Origin: Streptomyces sp. LX-29
GTDB lineage: Bacteria; Actinomycetota; Actinomycetes; Streptomycetales; Streptomycetaceae
Direction of reading: 5' to 3'
Assembly (NCBI RefSeq): GCF_029541745.1
Contig: NZ_CP089746.1
Span: 2,914,001 to 2,978,000 of the forward strand
DNA length: 64,000 bases
Part shown: piece after piece, positions 1 through 8,595 of the stretch
Layout: every line of letters begins with the position of its first letter
Numbering within the stretch: the first letter of the stretch is position 1
The notes under the pieces: model-generated
Databases searched by the model: none
What the model was told of the DNA's origin: nothing
What the model saw: the letters and a program-made list of their open reading frames with translations, nothing else
Translations under genes and position numbers: made by a program

Positions 1-450
1 CACCATCCGGGACAGCAGCGGGTCGCGGGAGTCGATCAGGTCGTCGCCGAGGAGGACCGCGAAGGGCTGGTCGCCGACGTGCGGGGCGGCACAGAGCACC
101 GCGTGGCCGAGCCCGCGCGGGTCGCCCTGGCGCACGTAGTGCATGGTCGCCAGCTCGCTCGACTCGCGGACGCGGGCGAGCCGGGTCTCGTCGCCCTTGC
201 GGGTCAGCGCCTCTTCGAGCTCGTAGTTGCGGTCGAAGTGGTCCTCGAGCGGACGCTTGTTACGGCCGGTGATCATGAGGACGTCGGAGAGGCCGGCGGT
301 GACGGCCTCCTCCACGACGTACTGGATCGCCGGCTTGTCGACGACCGGCAGCATCTCCTTGGGGGTGGCCTTTGTGGCCGGGAGAAAGCGGGTTCCGAGA
401 CCGGCGGCAGGGATGACAGCCTTGCTGATCCGAGTACGCGATTGAGTCAT
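1..450 (-). CDS. galU: UTP-glucose-1-phosphate uridylyltransferase GalU, N-terminal part (cut by window edge)
   Basis: Reading leftward from the ATG at 450, the protein begins [20 protein letters not shown], with the nucleotidyltransferase signature [19 protein letters not shown] just after. About 150 residues are visible before the window ends. The enzyme makes UDP-glucose from UTP and glucose-1-phosphate in the cytoplasm. It is divergent from the folate cyclo-ligase gene, leaving about 80 bp of shared promoter space. The C-terminal half lies outside the window. Confidence 0.93.
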   Translation of the reverse strand, partial: MTQSRTRISKAVIPAAGLGTRFLPATKATPKEMLPVVDKPAIQYVVEEAVTAGLSDVLMITGRNKRPLEDHFDRNYELEEALTRKGDETRLARVRESSELATMHYVRQGDPRGLGHAVLCAAPHVGDQPFAVLLGDDLIDSRDPLLSRMV

Positions 451-532
451 GTCCCGAACCCTATCCGGTGCCTTTGGGCAGATGATGACGGTCCGGAGAA
501 TATGACATGAGACAAGGAATTTGTGCACTCAC

Positions 533-1135
533 GTGATCACGACTGACGGTAATAAAGCGGAGTTGCGGCGACACCTCCTTTCGGTGAGGTCCGGATTGCC
601 AACGGGTGACGTCGAGGCGGCGGAGGCGGCCCTCGCGCGGCGCGCGGCGGAGCTGCCGGAGCTGGCCGACGCGCGGACGGTCGCCGCGTATGTGTCGGTC
701 GGACGCGAGCCGGGCACTCGGGCGCTGCTGGACGCGCTGCTCGCGCGGGGCGTGCGCGTGCTGCTGCCCGTGCTCCTGCCCGACAACGATCTCGACTGGG
801 GCGTCTACCGGGGCGCGGAGGGGCTGCGCCGCGCCTCCAGGGGGCTGCTGGAGCCGGACGGGGGGCGACTGGGGCCGGACGCGGTCCTCGACGCCGACGC
901 GGTGCTGCTGCCCGGACTCGCCGTCGACCGGCGCGGGATCCGCCTGGGGCGCGGCGGCGGCTCCTACGACCGGGTCCTGGCCAGGATCGCCGCGGCGGGC
1001 GCCGACCCGGCCCTGGTGGTGCTGCTCTACGACACCGAACTGCTGGAGACGGTGCCTCGCGACCCGCACGACCGACCGGTGCAGGCGGCGGTGACGCCCT
1101 CGGCGATCCACAGGTTTACGGAGCCGCCGCGCTGA
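533..1135 (+). CDS. 5-formyltetrahydrofolate cyclo-ligase
   Basis: About 200 residues, the usual length for the MTHFS/YgfA family, which converts 5-formyl-THF to 5,10-methenyl-THF using ATP. The C-terminal signature LPGLAVDRRGIRLGRGGGSYD is present (near residues 125-145) and supplies the phosphate and folate pocket. The start is uncertain: GTG at 533 gives MITTDGNKAELRRH and is preferred, while TTG at 521 would add four residues. The gene is divergent from galU and convergent with the acylase gene. Confidence 0.9.
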   Translation: MITTDGNKAELRRHLLSVRSGLPTGDVEAAEAALARRAAELPELADARTVAAYVSVGREPGTRALLDALLARGVRVLLPVLLPDNDLDWGVYRGAEGLRRASRGLLEPDGGRLGPDAVLDADAVLLPGLAVDRRGIRLGRGGGSYDRVLARIAAAGADPALVVLLYDTELLETVPRDPHDRPVQAAVTPSAIHRFTEPPR

Positions 1136-1237
1136 AATAGGCGCGGGTAACGCGGGTAATGGGTGCCGCGCCTATCCGGCCGCCGCGGCGCCTTCACCGC
1201 CGCCGGAATTACCGGTTCACCCCGACGACGGAAAGGA

Positions 1238-1279
1238 AACAGCCCCGCCGATCTCGTAAAGATGATCAGCGGGGCTGTT
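1238..1279. terminator. Bidirectional hairpin terminator
   Basis: The perfect 11-bp arms AACAGCCCCGC / GCGGGGCTGTT enclose a 20-nt loop that can itself pair (GATC...GATC). It lies between two convergent genes, so it can serve both. Confidence 0.75.
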
Positions 1280-1332
1280 CGGGTGCCGGCTCCCGAGCGC
1301 GTCAGACGGTCACGTCCACCGCGCTCGCGGGG

Positions 1333-1440
1333 TCCCGGTCACACCGGGTGTCCGGTCATGCCGGGCGTCCTGGTCACGCTGAGTGTCCAGCTCACGCTGG
1401 CGACGGTCACCTCAGGCGTCCCGGTCACGCCCGGATCGCG
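1333..1440. repeat. Degenerate ~18-bp tandem repeat in the intergenic region
   Basis: About six degenerate copies of a unit resembling CCGGTCACNCYGGGYGTC run from the terminator side towards the acylase stop codon. No credible coding frame fits them. They resemble other short arrays in this window near 13.7, 24.4, 54.5, 59.6 and 63.8 kb. Confidence 0.5.
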
Positions 1441-1465
1441 GTCGCGTCCAGAGGAGCCCGAGCGC

Positions 1466-4363
1466 TCACGGCGTCAGCTCCAGCTCGTCCTCGGTGCCCT
1501 CGTCGACCGCCTTCTTGCTGAACGCCCAGGGCAGCAGCTCGCCCTTGGCCCACTTGTCCGTCTGGTCGGTGTAGTGGTCGTGGTAGGCGTGGCCGGAGGC
1601 GCCGGTCAGGTTGATCCAGAGCGACTTGTCCATCTCCTGGAGGTTGACCACCATCCGCATCGACGGGACCCAGGAGACCTCGTAGCCGCCCGCCGCGTTC
1701 CAGCCGGTCGCGTTGACCGCCGCCTCACCGCCGCTGAGGTTCCAGGGGCCGCGGTTGAGCAGCCACTGCACCGCGCCGGGGCCCTCCTTGCCCATGGTCT
1801 GGTTCTTGAGGGTGAGCCGGTGCAGCCGGCCCCAGCTCCAGCCGTCGATGTCCTTGCCGAGCTTGGCGGTGAGCTCGTAGCGCGCGTCCTTCATGGCCTT
1901 GGCCAGGAGCTCGTCGCGGTTGGTGGCACCGGGGTCGGCCTTGGTGCCGGAGGTCTTCCACCACTCGTTCTTCTCGTCGTCGAGGATCGAGCGGACCACC
2001 TCGTACCAGCGGTCGCCGCCGTCGGGCTGCGCCGAGTCCGCGTCGCGCTGGCCGCACTCGCGCACCGTGCGGGTGTTGCCGTCCAGGTCCTCCGCCGGGC
2101 CGGAGTCGTCGGCCGGGCGGACCCGCAGACACTGGCCCTCGACGCGCATCTCCTTGGGCAGCTTGTTCCCGAAGGCGAGCATCAGGGTGTTGCGCCACAC
2201 GGCGTTGAAGTAGGCGGCGGCCGCCGAGTCGGAGTCCTGGGTGTAGTCCCAGCCCTCCAGCAGCTGCTGGGCCTCGCGGACGTAGTCGTCCTTGATGTCG
2301 ATCTTCAGCAGGAGCGGCGTCAGCAGCTCGGCGATCTCGCTGCTGCTGTCCATCTGCATGGACTGCATGTCGCCCATGGAGATCTTGCCGTTGTCCTTGA
2401 TCTTGGACTTGATGAGGTCGGTGATGCGCTGGCTGCGCGCGCCGTAGCCCCAGTCGTTGGTGAGCAGGTAGGGGTACTTCTCCTGGTCGATCACGGCCTG
2501 GTTGGCGGTGACGATGTAGCCGCGCTTGGGGTCGTAGTCCCAGGGCATGGCGTCCTGGGGCACGTAGCCGGTCCACTGGTAGTCGGGGTCCCAGCCGGGC
2601 GCCGGGTAGCGGCCGTCGGGCTTGGGGCCGGTGGCCTTGCCGTTGCCGCGGATCGGGATCCGGCCCGGGGCCTGGTAGCCGATGTGGCCCTCGGTGTCGG
2701 CGTAGATCAGGTTCTGCGAGGGGACGGCGAAGTCGCGGGCCGCCTTGCGGAAGTCGGAGAAGTTCTTGGCGGTGTTGAGCTGGAAGACCGCGTCCATGGT
2801 CTTGGACGGCTCCAGCGCGGTCCAGCGCAGCGCCACCGCGTAGCCGTCGCCGCGGTCCGGGGCGACGTTGCCGACCGGGGCGTTCTCGCCGACCTTGTCC
2901 AGCTCGTGGTCGAGCGCGTCGTCACGGTCGGAGACCAGCGGACCGTTCCGGGTGGAGCGGACCGTGATCGTACGGTCCTTGCCGCCGGCGACCTTGATCG
3001 TCTCCTTGCGGACCTTGAACGGCTTCTGCTTGTCGCCGAACAGGTAGGTGTTGGCGGTGACCTTCTCCAGGTAGAGGTCGGTCACGTCGGCCCCGAGGTT
3101 GGTCATGCCCCAGGAGATGTCCTTGTTGTGGCCGATGACCACGCCCGGCATCCCGGAGAAGGTGAAGCCGGCGACGTCGTACGGGCACGCCTGGCTCACC
3201 TTGTTGCAGTGCAGGCCCATCTGGTACCAGACGGACGGCAGCTGCGGGGCCAGGTGCGGGTCGTTGGCGAGCAGCGGCTTACCGGTGGTGGTGTGCGCGC
3301 CGGAGACGACCCAGGAGTTGGAGCCGATGCCGCTGCCGTTGGGGCCGAGCAGCGCCGGGACCTCCTCAAGGCTCTTGGAGAGTCCCGAGAGCTGGGTCTG
3401 GACACCCTGGGTGGCCTGGTCGGTCTGGGTGGCCTGGTCGGCGCCCTGGGTGTTCGTGCCCTGGGTGCCGCCCCGCGTGGTCCCCTGGGCGGTGCCCGGG
3501 GTGCCGGCGGGCGTGCCGGGGTTGGTGGTGCCCGGGACGTCGGTGCCCGGGGTGCGCTGCGCGTCGCCCGCGGCGCCGGTCGGCGGGGTCCCCTTCGGGT
3601 CGAATTCCCCGGTGATGGTGTCCACCGAGCCGCCGTCGACGATCGGCTTGTTGCGGCCGACCGGGTAGGACGGGTACAGCTGCTCGATCTGCTTGCGGCT
3701 GAGGCGGTTGGAGGCGAGCGCGCGGTCGATCTCGTCCTGCATGTTGCCGCGCAGGTCCCAGGCCATCGCCTTGAGCCAGGCGACGGAGTCGATCGGGGTC
3801 CACTTCTCCGGCTTGTAGCCCTCGTGCACGAAGTCCAGGGCCGCGTACTCGACCGAGAGCTCCTTGCCCTGATGGTCCTTGAGGTACGCGTTGACTCCGT
3901 CGGAGTAGGCCTGGAGGTACTTCTTCGTGGAGGCCGACAGCTTCTTGTCGTACTCCTGCTGTGCGACCCGGTGCCAGCCGAGGGTGCGCAGGAAGGCGTC
4001 GGTCTCGACCTGGTCCTCGCCGAACATCTCCGAGAGTCGCCCGGCCGTCATGTGACGGCGCACGTCCATCTCCCAGAAGCGGTCCTGCGCCTGCACGTAG
4101 CCCTGGGCGCGGAAGAGGTCCTCGGGGGTGTCGGCGTAGATCTGCGGGATCCCATAGCCGTCACGCTTGACCTGAACCTTCCCGGAGAGTCCCTTGAGCT
4201 GGAGGGTTCCGGTGGTCTCCGGGAAAGAGGCGCGTACCGTGCTGACGCTCCAGTACGTGCCGTAGCCGACACCCGCCACGAGAAGCAGCACTACTGCGAT
4301 CACGAGCAGGCGGACACGGCGGCCCTTCTTCTTTCGAGAGGGGCCGTTTTCGTTGGCGGGCAT
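1466..4363 (-). CDS. Penicillin acylase family protein (Ntn hydrolase), membrane-anchored
   Basis: The 965-residue product is an N-terminal-nucleophile amidohydrolase that acts outside the membrane. The ATG at 4363 is chosen because an AAGGA-like site precedes it and a lysine/arginine-rich tail plus one hydrophobic segment (residues ~17-38) follows immediately. The motif GSNSWVVSG places the predicted nucleophile at Ser348, the new N terminus after autocleavage into alpha and beta chains. A low-complexity Gly/Thr/Pro/Gln stretch of roughly 70 residues lies just before it, where the removable spacer peptide is expected. The substrate is unknown: homologues act on penicillins, acyl-homoserine lactones and other amides. 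Confidence is high for the family and low for the substrate. Confidence 0.88.
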   Translation of the reverse strand: MPANENGPSRKKKGRRVRLLVIAVVLLLVAGVGYGTYWSVSTVRASFPETTGTLQLKGLSGKVQVKRDGYGIPQIYADTPEDLFRAQGYVQAQDRFWEMDVRRHMTAGRLSEMFGEDQVETDAFLRTLGWHRVAQQEYDKKLSASTKKYLQAYSDGVNAYLKDHQGKELSVEYAALDFVHEGYKPEKWTPIDSVAWLKAMAWDLRGNMQDEIDRALASNRLSRKQIEQLYPSYPVGRNKPIVDGGSVDTITGEFDPKGTPPTGAAGDAQRTPGTDVPGTTNPGTPAGTPGTAQGTTRGGTQGTNTQGADQATQTDQATQGVQTQLSGLSKSLEEVPALLGPNGSGIGSNSWVVSGAHTTTGKPLLANDPHLAPQLPSVWYQMGLHCNKVSQACPYDVAGFTFSGMPGVVIGHNKDISWGMTNLGADVTDLYLEKVTANTYLFGDKQKPFKVRKETIKVAGGKDRTITVRSTRNGPLVSDRDDALDHELDKVGENAPVGNVAPDRGDGYAVALRWTALEPSKTMDAVFQLNTAKNFSDFRKAARDFAVPSQNLIYADTEGHIGYQAPGRIPIRGNGKATGPKPDGRYPAPGWDPDYQWTGYVPQDAMPWDYDPKRGYIVTANQAVIDQEKYPYLLTNDWGYGARSQRITDLIKSKIKDNGKISMGDMQSMQMDSSSEIAELLTPLLLKIDIKDDYVREAQQLLEGWDYTQDSDSAAAAYFNAVWRNTLMLAFGNKLPKEMRVEGQCLRVRPADDSGPAEDLDGNTRTVRECGQRDADSAQPDGGDRWYEVVRSILDDEKNEWWKTSGTKADPGATNRDELLAKAMKDARYELTAKLGKDIDGWSWGRLHRLTLKNQTMGKEGPGAVQWLLNRGPWNLSGGEAAVNATGWNAAGGYEVSWVPSMRMVVNLQEMDKSLWINLTGASGHAYHDHYTDQTDKWAKGELLPWAFSKKAVDEGTEDELELTP

Positions 4364-4611
4364 CGCTGTCCTTCGAGGGGCAGGGTGGTCCTGGAGTGCT
4401 GGAGCAACCATAGGCGCAGCGACCGCGCCGCCCTTCAGCGGATCTGGCCAGAGGTCGCCGAAGGCGGCTCCGCGCGGGATCGACGAGGGGCTCGACGAGA
4501 GGACCGACGAGGAGACTCGCGTCAAGAACCCGTAAAATGTTAGGTAAGGAAACGAAGTTTCGGTGGCCGCAGCGAAACGTTTCGGCCGAAATGCGCAGAA
4601 GGGATCGGCCC

Positions 4612-6198
4612 CTGACTGTCCAGCACCTCAACGAACTCCTGCTGCTCTGCTCGCTCGTCCTGCTCATCGCCGTCATCGCGGTCCGGGTCTCCTCGCGCAG
4701 CGGGCTGCCCACGCTGCTCATCTACCTCGCCATCGGCGTCGTCGTGGGCGAGGACGGCATCGGCATCACCTTCGACGACGCCCAGCTGACCCAGGTCCTC
4801 GGCTATGCCGCCCTGGTCGTCATCCTTGCCGAGGGTGGTCTCGGGACCAAGTGGCGGGAGATCAAACCGGCCCTGCCCTCCGCGGTTGCCCTGGCCACGG
4901 TCGGCGTGGCGGTGAGCGTGGGAGTCACCGCGACGGCGGCGCACTATGTCGTGGGGCTCGACTGGAAACAGGCGTTGATCATCGGCGCCGTGGTCTCATC
5001 CACGGACGCGGCGGCGGTCTTCTCGGTGCTGCGCAGGGTGCCCCTGCCCACCCGCCTGACGGGTGTTCTGGAAGCCGAGTCGGGGTTCAACGACGCCCCG
5101 GTCGTCATCCTGGTGGTGGCCTTCTCCGCCCATGGCCCCGTCGACCACTGGTACCAGCTGATCGGCGAGATCACGCTGGAGCTGGCGATCGGCGCGGCCC
5201 TCGGCCTCGCGGTCGGCTGGTTGGGGGCGTACGGGCTGCGCCACATCGCCCTGCCCGCCTCGGGTCTGTACCCGATCGCGGTGATGGCCATCGCGGTCGT
5301 CGCCTACGCGGCCGGTGCGCTCGCCCACGGCTCCGGCTTCCTCGCCGTCTATCTCGCCTCGCTCGTCCTGGGCAACGCCAAGCTGCCGCACTGGCCGGCC
5401 ACGCGCGGCTTCGCCGAGGGACTCGGCTGGATCGCCCAGATCGGCATGTTCGTGCTGCTGGGCCTGCTGGTCACGCCGCACGAGCTGGGCGACGACGTCT
5501 GGCCCGCGGTGATCGTCGGACTGGCCCTGACGGTGGTGGCCCGGCCGGTGTCGGTTCTGGTCAGCCTGGCCCCTTTCCGCACCCCGTGGCGGGAGCAGGC
5601 GTTGCTCTCCTGGGCCGGACTGCGCGGCGCGGTGCCGATCATCCTCGCCACCATCCCCATGGTCGCCGAGGTGGCCGACAGCAAGCGGATCTTCAACATG
5701 GTCTTCGTGCTGGTGATCGTCTACACCCTCGTCCAGGGCCCGACCCTGCCCTGGGTGGCCACCTGGCTGCGGCTGGGCGAGAAGGACACGACATCCGACC
5801 TCGGCATCGAGTCCGCGCCCCTGGAGCGGCTGCGCGGGCACCTGCTGTCGGTCGCCATCCCCGAGTCCTCGAAGATGCACGGCGTGGAGGTCTCCGAGCT
5901 GCGCCTGCCCACCGGGGCCGCGGTCACCCTGGTGGTACGGGACGGGACGAGCTTCGTGCCCTCGCCGTCCACGGTGCTGCGGCGCGGCGACGAACTACTG
6001 GTGGTGGCCACGGACCCGGTACGGGACGCGGTCGAGTCCCGCCTGCGGGCCGTCGGCGCGGGCGGCAAGCTCGCCGGCTGGCTGGGCACCGGCGGACAGG
6101 AGGCGCGCGACCAGCGCCCCGTATCGGGGGAGCGGACGGAGCGCCGGAGGCGGGGCGAGGGCCAGGAGCGGGGCGGCCGGGGCGACGGCCGCGGATAG
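4612..6198 (+). CDS. Potassium/proton antiporter, CPA1 family with TrkA-C domain
   Basis: An N-terminal transporter of about 12 membrane segments carries the CPA1 signatures TDAAAVFS and ESGFNDAPV, the latter with the ND pair. A cytoplasmic TrkA-C (RCK_C) domain of about 75 residues and a charged tail follow. This is the CvrA/NhaP2-like type, which exchanges K+ or Na+ for H+. No ATG or GTG fits well at the true N terminus. A strong AGAAGGGA site at 4597-4604 lies 7 nt before an in-frame CTG at 4612 (LTVQHLNELLLL...), so CTG initiation is proposed. In-frame ATG 4591 is the alternative. Confidence 0.87.
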   Translation: MTVQHLNELLLLCSLVLLIAVIAVRVSSRSGLPTLLIYLAIGVVVGEDGIGITFDDAQLTQVLGYAALVVILAEGGLGTKWREIKPALPSAVALATVGVAVSVGVTATAAHYVVGLDWKQALIIGAVVSSTDAAAVFSVLRRVPLPTRLTGVLEAESGFNDAPVVILVVAFSAHGPVDHWYQLIGEITLELAIGAALGLAVGWLGAYGLRHIALPASGLYPIAVMAIAVVAYAAGALAHGSGFLAVYLASLVLGNAKLPHWPATRGFAEGLGWIAQIGMFVLLGLLVTPHELGDDVWPAVIVGLALTVVARPVSVLVSLAPFRTPWREQALLSWAGLRGAVPIILATIPMVAEVADSKRIFNMVFVLVIVYTLVQGPTLPWVATWLRLGEKDTTSDLGIESAPLERLRGHLLSVAIPESSKMHGVEVSELRLPTGAAVTLVVRDGTSFVPSPSTVLRRGDELLVVATDPVRDAVESRLRAVGAGGKLAGWLGTGGQEARDQRPVSGERTERRRRGEGQERGGRGDGRG

Positions 6199-6290
6199 GA
6201 CTGCGAGCGCCACCTGGACCGCGGACGCGGACAGGGCTGGGAACAGAGACGGACGGCGGGCGCGGAAAGGACTGCGCGCGGACGACGCGG

Positions 6291-6332
6291 GTCGTCGCGC
6301 GGAAGGCGCAGGTCGTCGCGCGGAAGGCGCGG
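6291..6332. repeat. Two 21-bp direct repeats
   Basis: A 21-bp unit beginning GTCGTCGCGCGGAAGGCGC occurs twice back to back (6291-6311 and 6312-6332) with one difference. The arrangement lies 3' of the antiporter gene and upstream of the MFS promoter. No function is evident. Confidence 0.6.
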
Positions 6333-6378
6333 AGACGCGCATCACAGGCGGGTGTCCTTCGCCGAAGCGGAAGCACGG

Positions 6379-6406
6379 TTGCCAAAACGGAGGCGCCGGT
6401 TAGCAT
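6379..6406 (+). promoter_or_regulatory. Predicted HrdB-type promoter for the MFS gene
   Basis: TTGCCA (6379-6384), a 16-bp spacer and TAGCAT (6401-6406) match the streptomycete vegetative promoter pattern. Transcription would start near 6412, leaving a leader of about 180 nt before the GTG at 6591. Confidence 0.5.
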
Positions 6407-6590
6407 ATTCGGGCACTAATCACACCAACTCTGTCTGATGCAGAGCTGGCGCGACCGCACGGCGGCCACCGTCCCCGACTGATGGGTGACTGGTCCGGTA
6501 TCTACCACGGTCCCGCGCGAGAGGACAGCTCTCGGCGCGCTCCCTGGGAGATCCGGTCGGGCGTGCTACCAGACGGCAGAAAGGCCGGCC

Positions 6591-7967
6591 GTGGCGTCCA
6601 CGGTCACCCCTCGTAAGGCGTCGTCGCGTCCCGACGCCCCCGAACCTTCGGCAGCCGAAGGCAAGCGCCCCGGATACGGGCAGCTGCTGCGCACCCCGGG
6701 CGCCTGGACCTTCCTGCTCCCCGGCTTCCTCGCCCGCCAGCCGTTCGCGATGCTCACGATCGGCATCGTGCTGCTCGTCGAGCACACCACGGGCTCCTAC
6801 GGCACGGCCGGCGCGGTGTCGGCGACCGCCGGTGTCTCCATGGCCCTCTTCGCCCCGCAGAGCGGAAAGCTCGCGGACCGGTTCGGTCAGGCCGCGGTAC
6901 TGCTGCCCGGCATCCTGGTGCACGCCTCCGCGATCGGCCTGCTGATCACTCTGGCGCTGATGCACGCCCCGCTGTGGGCGCTCTTCGTGGCGGCCGTGCC
7001 GGCCGGTGCCTCGGTGCCGCAGATCGGTCCGATGGTCCGCGCCCGCTGGGCGACCAAGCTGGACGGCTCGCCTCTGATGACGACCGCGGCCGCCTTCGAG
7101 TCGGTCACGGACGAGTTCACCTTTGTGATCGGCCCGGTGCTGGCGACCGCGCTGTGCGCCGGTGTGCACCCGGCGGCCGGTCTGATCGCCGAGGGTTCCC
7201 TGACGGTGGTCGGCGGCCTGCTGTTCGCCGCGCAGCGCGCCACCCAGCCGCAGCCGAGCCTCGCGGCGGCGGGCGCGGCCATCGACGGCGAGGAGCGTCG
7301 CTCCGCGCTTTCGGTGCCGGGCGTACGGGTGCTGGCGGCGGTCTTCCTGGGCATCGGCGCGGTCTTCGGCGGCATGCAGGTCTCCATGACGGCCTTCACC
7401 CAGGAGATCGGCGAGCCGGGCATCAACGGCCTCCTGTACGGCGTCTTCGCGGCCGGAAACATGATGGCCGGCATCGCCTGTGGCGCGATTCACTGGCGCC
7501 GCGGCCCGCAGCAGCGACTGCTGATCGCCTACCCGCTGCTCACCCTCGCCACCGCGCCCCTGTGGGCGGCGCACGCGGTGCCGCTGCTGGGCGGCCTCGG
7601 CCTGCTGGTCGGCCTGTGCATCGCGCCGGCGCTGATCACCGGCTACACGCTGGTGGAGTCGCTGGTCCCGGCGAGCTCCCGCACGGAGGCGTTCACCTGG
7701 CTGACCGGCGCGGTCGCGCTGGGCCAGGCGGCGGCCGCCACGACCGCCGGCCAGCTGGCGGACGGTTTCGGGTCCCACGCCGGCTTCACCGTCCCGCTGA
7801 TCGGCACCGGGCTGGCCCTGATCGTCCTGCTGTCGCTGCGCGGACAGCTGACCCCCGCGTCGACCGGCCGGGTGGCCGGCTCCTCTGCCGCGGGCACCGC
7901 GAAGGCGCAGTCGGACGGGGATGCGCAGGGTGGGGTCGGTCACCGTGTGACCGTCTCAGTGGACTGA
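6591..7967 (+). CDS. MFS transporter
   Basis: About 458 residues with about 12 hydrophobic segments and an MFS loop motif (GKLADRFG) between TM2 and TM3. The GTG at 6591 is chosen because AGAAAGG precedes it by about 7 nt. It opens with a hydrophilic Ser/Pro/Lys-rich tail before the first membrane segment. The fold is that of a proton-driven exporter; the substrate cannot be read from sequence. It sits alone between the antiporter and the FmdB-type gene with its own predicted promoter. Confidence 0.85.
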   Translation: MASTVTPRKASSRPDAPEPSAAEGKRPGYGQLLRTPGAWTFLLPGFLARQPFAMLTIGIVLLVEHTTGSYGTAGAVSATAGVSMALFAPQSGKLADRFGQAAVLLPGILVHASAIGLLITLALMHAPLWALFVAAVPAGASVPQIGPMVRARWATKLDGSPLMTTAAAFESVTDEFTFVIGPVLATALCAGVHPAAGLIAEGSLTVVGGLLFAAQRATQPQPSLAAAGAAIDGEERRSALSVPGVRVLAAVFLGIGAVFGGMQVSMTAFTQEIGEPGINGLLYGVFAAGNMMAGIACGAIHWRRGPQQRLLIAYPLLTLATAPLWAAHAVPLLGGLGLLVGLCIAPALITGYTLVESLVPASSRTEAFTWLTGAVALGQAAAATTAGQLADGFGSHAGFTVPLIGTGLALIVLLSLRGQLTPASTGRVAGSSAAGTAKAQSDGDAQGGVGHRVTVSVD

Positions 7968-7988
7968 GGCGCAGGAATACTGCACTAT
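7960..7988 (+). promoter_or_regulatory. Predicted promoter of the FmdB-type gene
   Basis: TGGACT (7960-7965) and CACTAT (7983-7988) are separated by 17 bp. The predicted start, about 7995, falls immediately before the CIRCE-like operator. Confidence 0.4.
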
Positions 7989-7997
7989 GGAACGTCG

Positions 7998-8024
7998 TTA
8001 GCACTCATTGAGTGAGAGTGCCAG
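7998..8024 (+). promoter_or_regulatory. CIRCE-like operator (HrcA binding site)
   Basis: TTAGCACTC, nine bases, then GAGTGCCAG. The left arm is identical to the CIRCE consensus (TTAGCACTC-N9-GAGTGCTAA), and the right arm matches 7 of 9 positions with the correct spacing. It overlaps the expected transcription start and the first bases of the AGGAGG ribosome site (8023-8028). HrcA repression of the downstream gene is therefore predicted; no hrcA gene lies in this window. Confidence 0.7.
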
Positions 8025-8033
8025 GAGGAGTAA

Positions 8034-8369
8034 GTGCCGACCTATCAGTACCAGTGCACCGAGTGTGGCGAGGGCCTTGAGGCGGTGCAGAAGTTCACCG
8101 ACGACGCGCTGACCGAGTGCCCGAACTGCAAGGGACGCCTGAAGAAGGTGTTCTCCGCGGTCGGCATCGTCTTCAAGGGCTCCGGCTTCTACCGGAACGA
8201 CAGCCGTGGTGCCTCGTCGAGCAGCACCCCCGCCAAGTCGTCCACGCCCGCGTCGAAGAGCGACAGCTCCAGCGCGTCGTCTGCCTCGTCGACTTCGTCG
8301 ACCTCGTCTTCGTCGTCGACCGGGTCGTCGTCCGCCTCGACGTCGACCGGCAGCGGCTCGGCCGCCTGA
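8034..8369 (+). CDS. FmdB family zinc-ribbon protein with Ser-rich tail
   Basis: 111 residues starting at GTG 8034 behind a strong AGGAGG. The N-terminal half is the FmdB/CxxC zinc ribbon: MPTYQYQCTECG, then ECPNCKG about 20 residues later, giving four zinc-binding cysteines. From residue ~60 the protein is almost entirely Ser/Thr/Ala. FmdB proteins are small cytoplasmic proteins of unclear, possibly regulatory, role. The CIRCE-like element upstream suggests heat-shock or protein-misfolding control. Confidence 0.85.
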   Translation: MPTYQYQCTECGEGLEAVQKFTDDALTECPNCKGRLKKVFSAVGIVFKGSGFYRNDSRGASSSSTPAKSSTPASKSDSSSASSASSTSSTSSSSSTGSSSASTSTGSGSAA

Positions 8370-8583
8370 CGCGACTGACACCGCCCGGCACCGCCCGAGT
8401 GGCCACACCGGCCACGCCTGGCGCATGGCCTTCCGTCGGCCCCCGTCGTCTCCCCGCGAGACGGAGGGGGCCGTCGTGCGTTCGTGTGCCTACGCGCGGG
8501 CGCCGGCGACCGCACCCGCGCGGCGGGGTCGTCACGTCGAGCCCCCGGTTCCTCGGCTGAACCGGCGTCCGCACCCGCGCGGC

Positions 8584-8589
8584 TAGGGT
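8584..8589 (+). promoter_or_regulatory. -10 element of a probable leaderless promoter
   Basis: TAGGGT ends six bases before the ATG at 8596, the spacing expected when transcription begins at the A of the start codon. No ribosome-binding site precedes the ATG, consistent with a leaderless mRNA. Confidence 0.5.
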
Positions 8590-8595
8590 GTGCCC

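Noticed and set aside
1163..4543. Open frame of over 1100 codons on the plus strand opposite the acylase gene
   Set aside because: It is the mirror of the acylase gene in GC-rich DNA; composition is Arg/Gly/Val-rich without domains, and the opposite strand has clear Ntn-hydrolase motifs.
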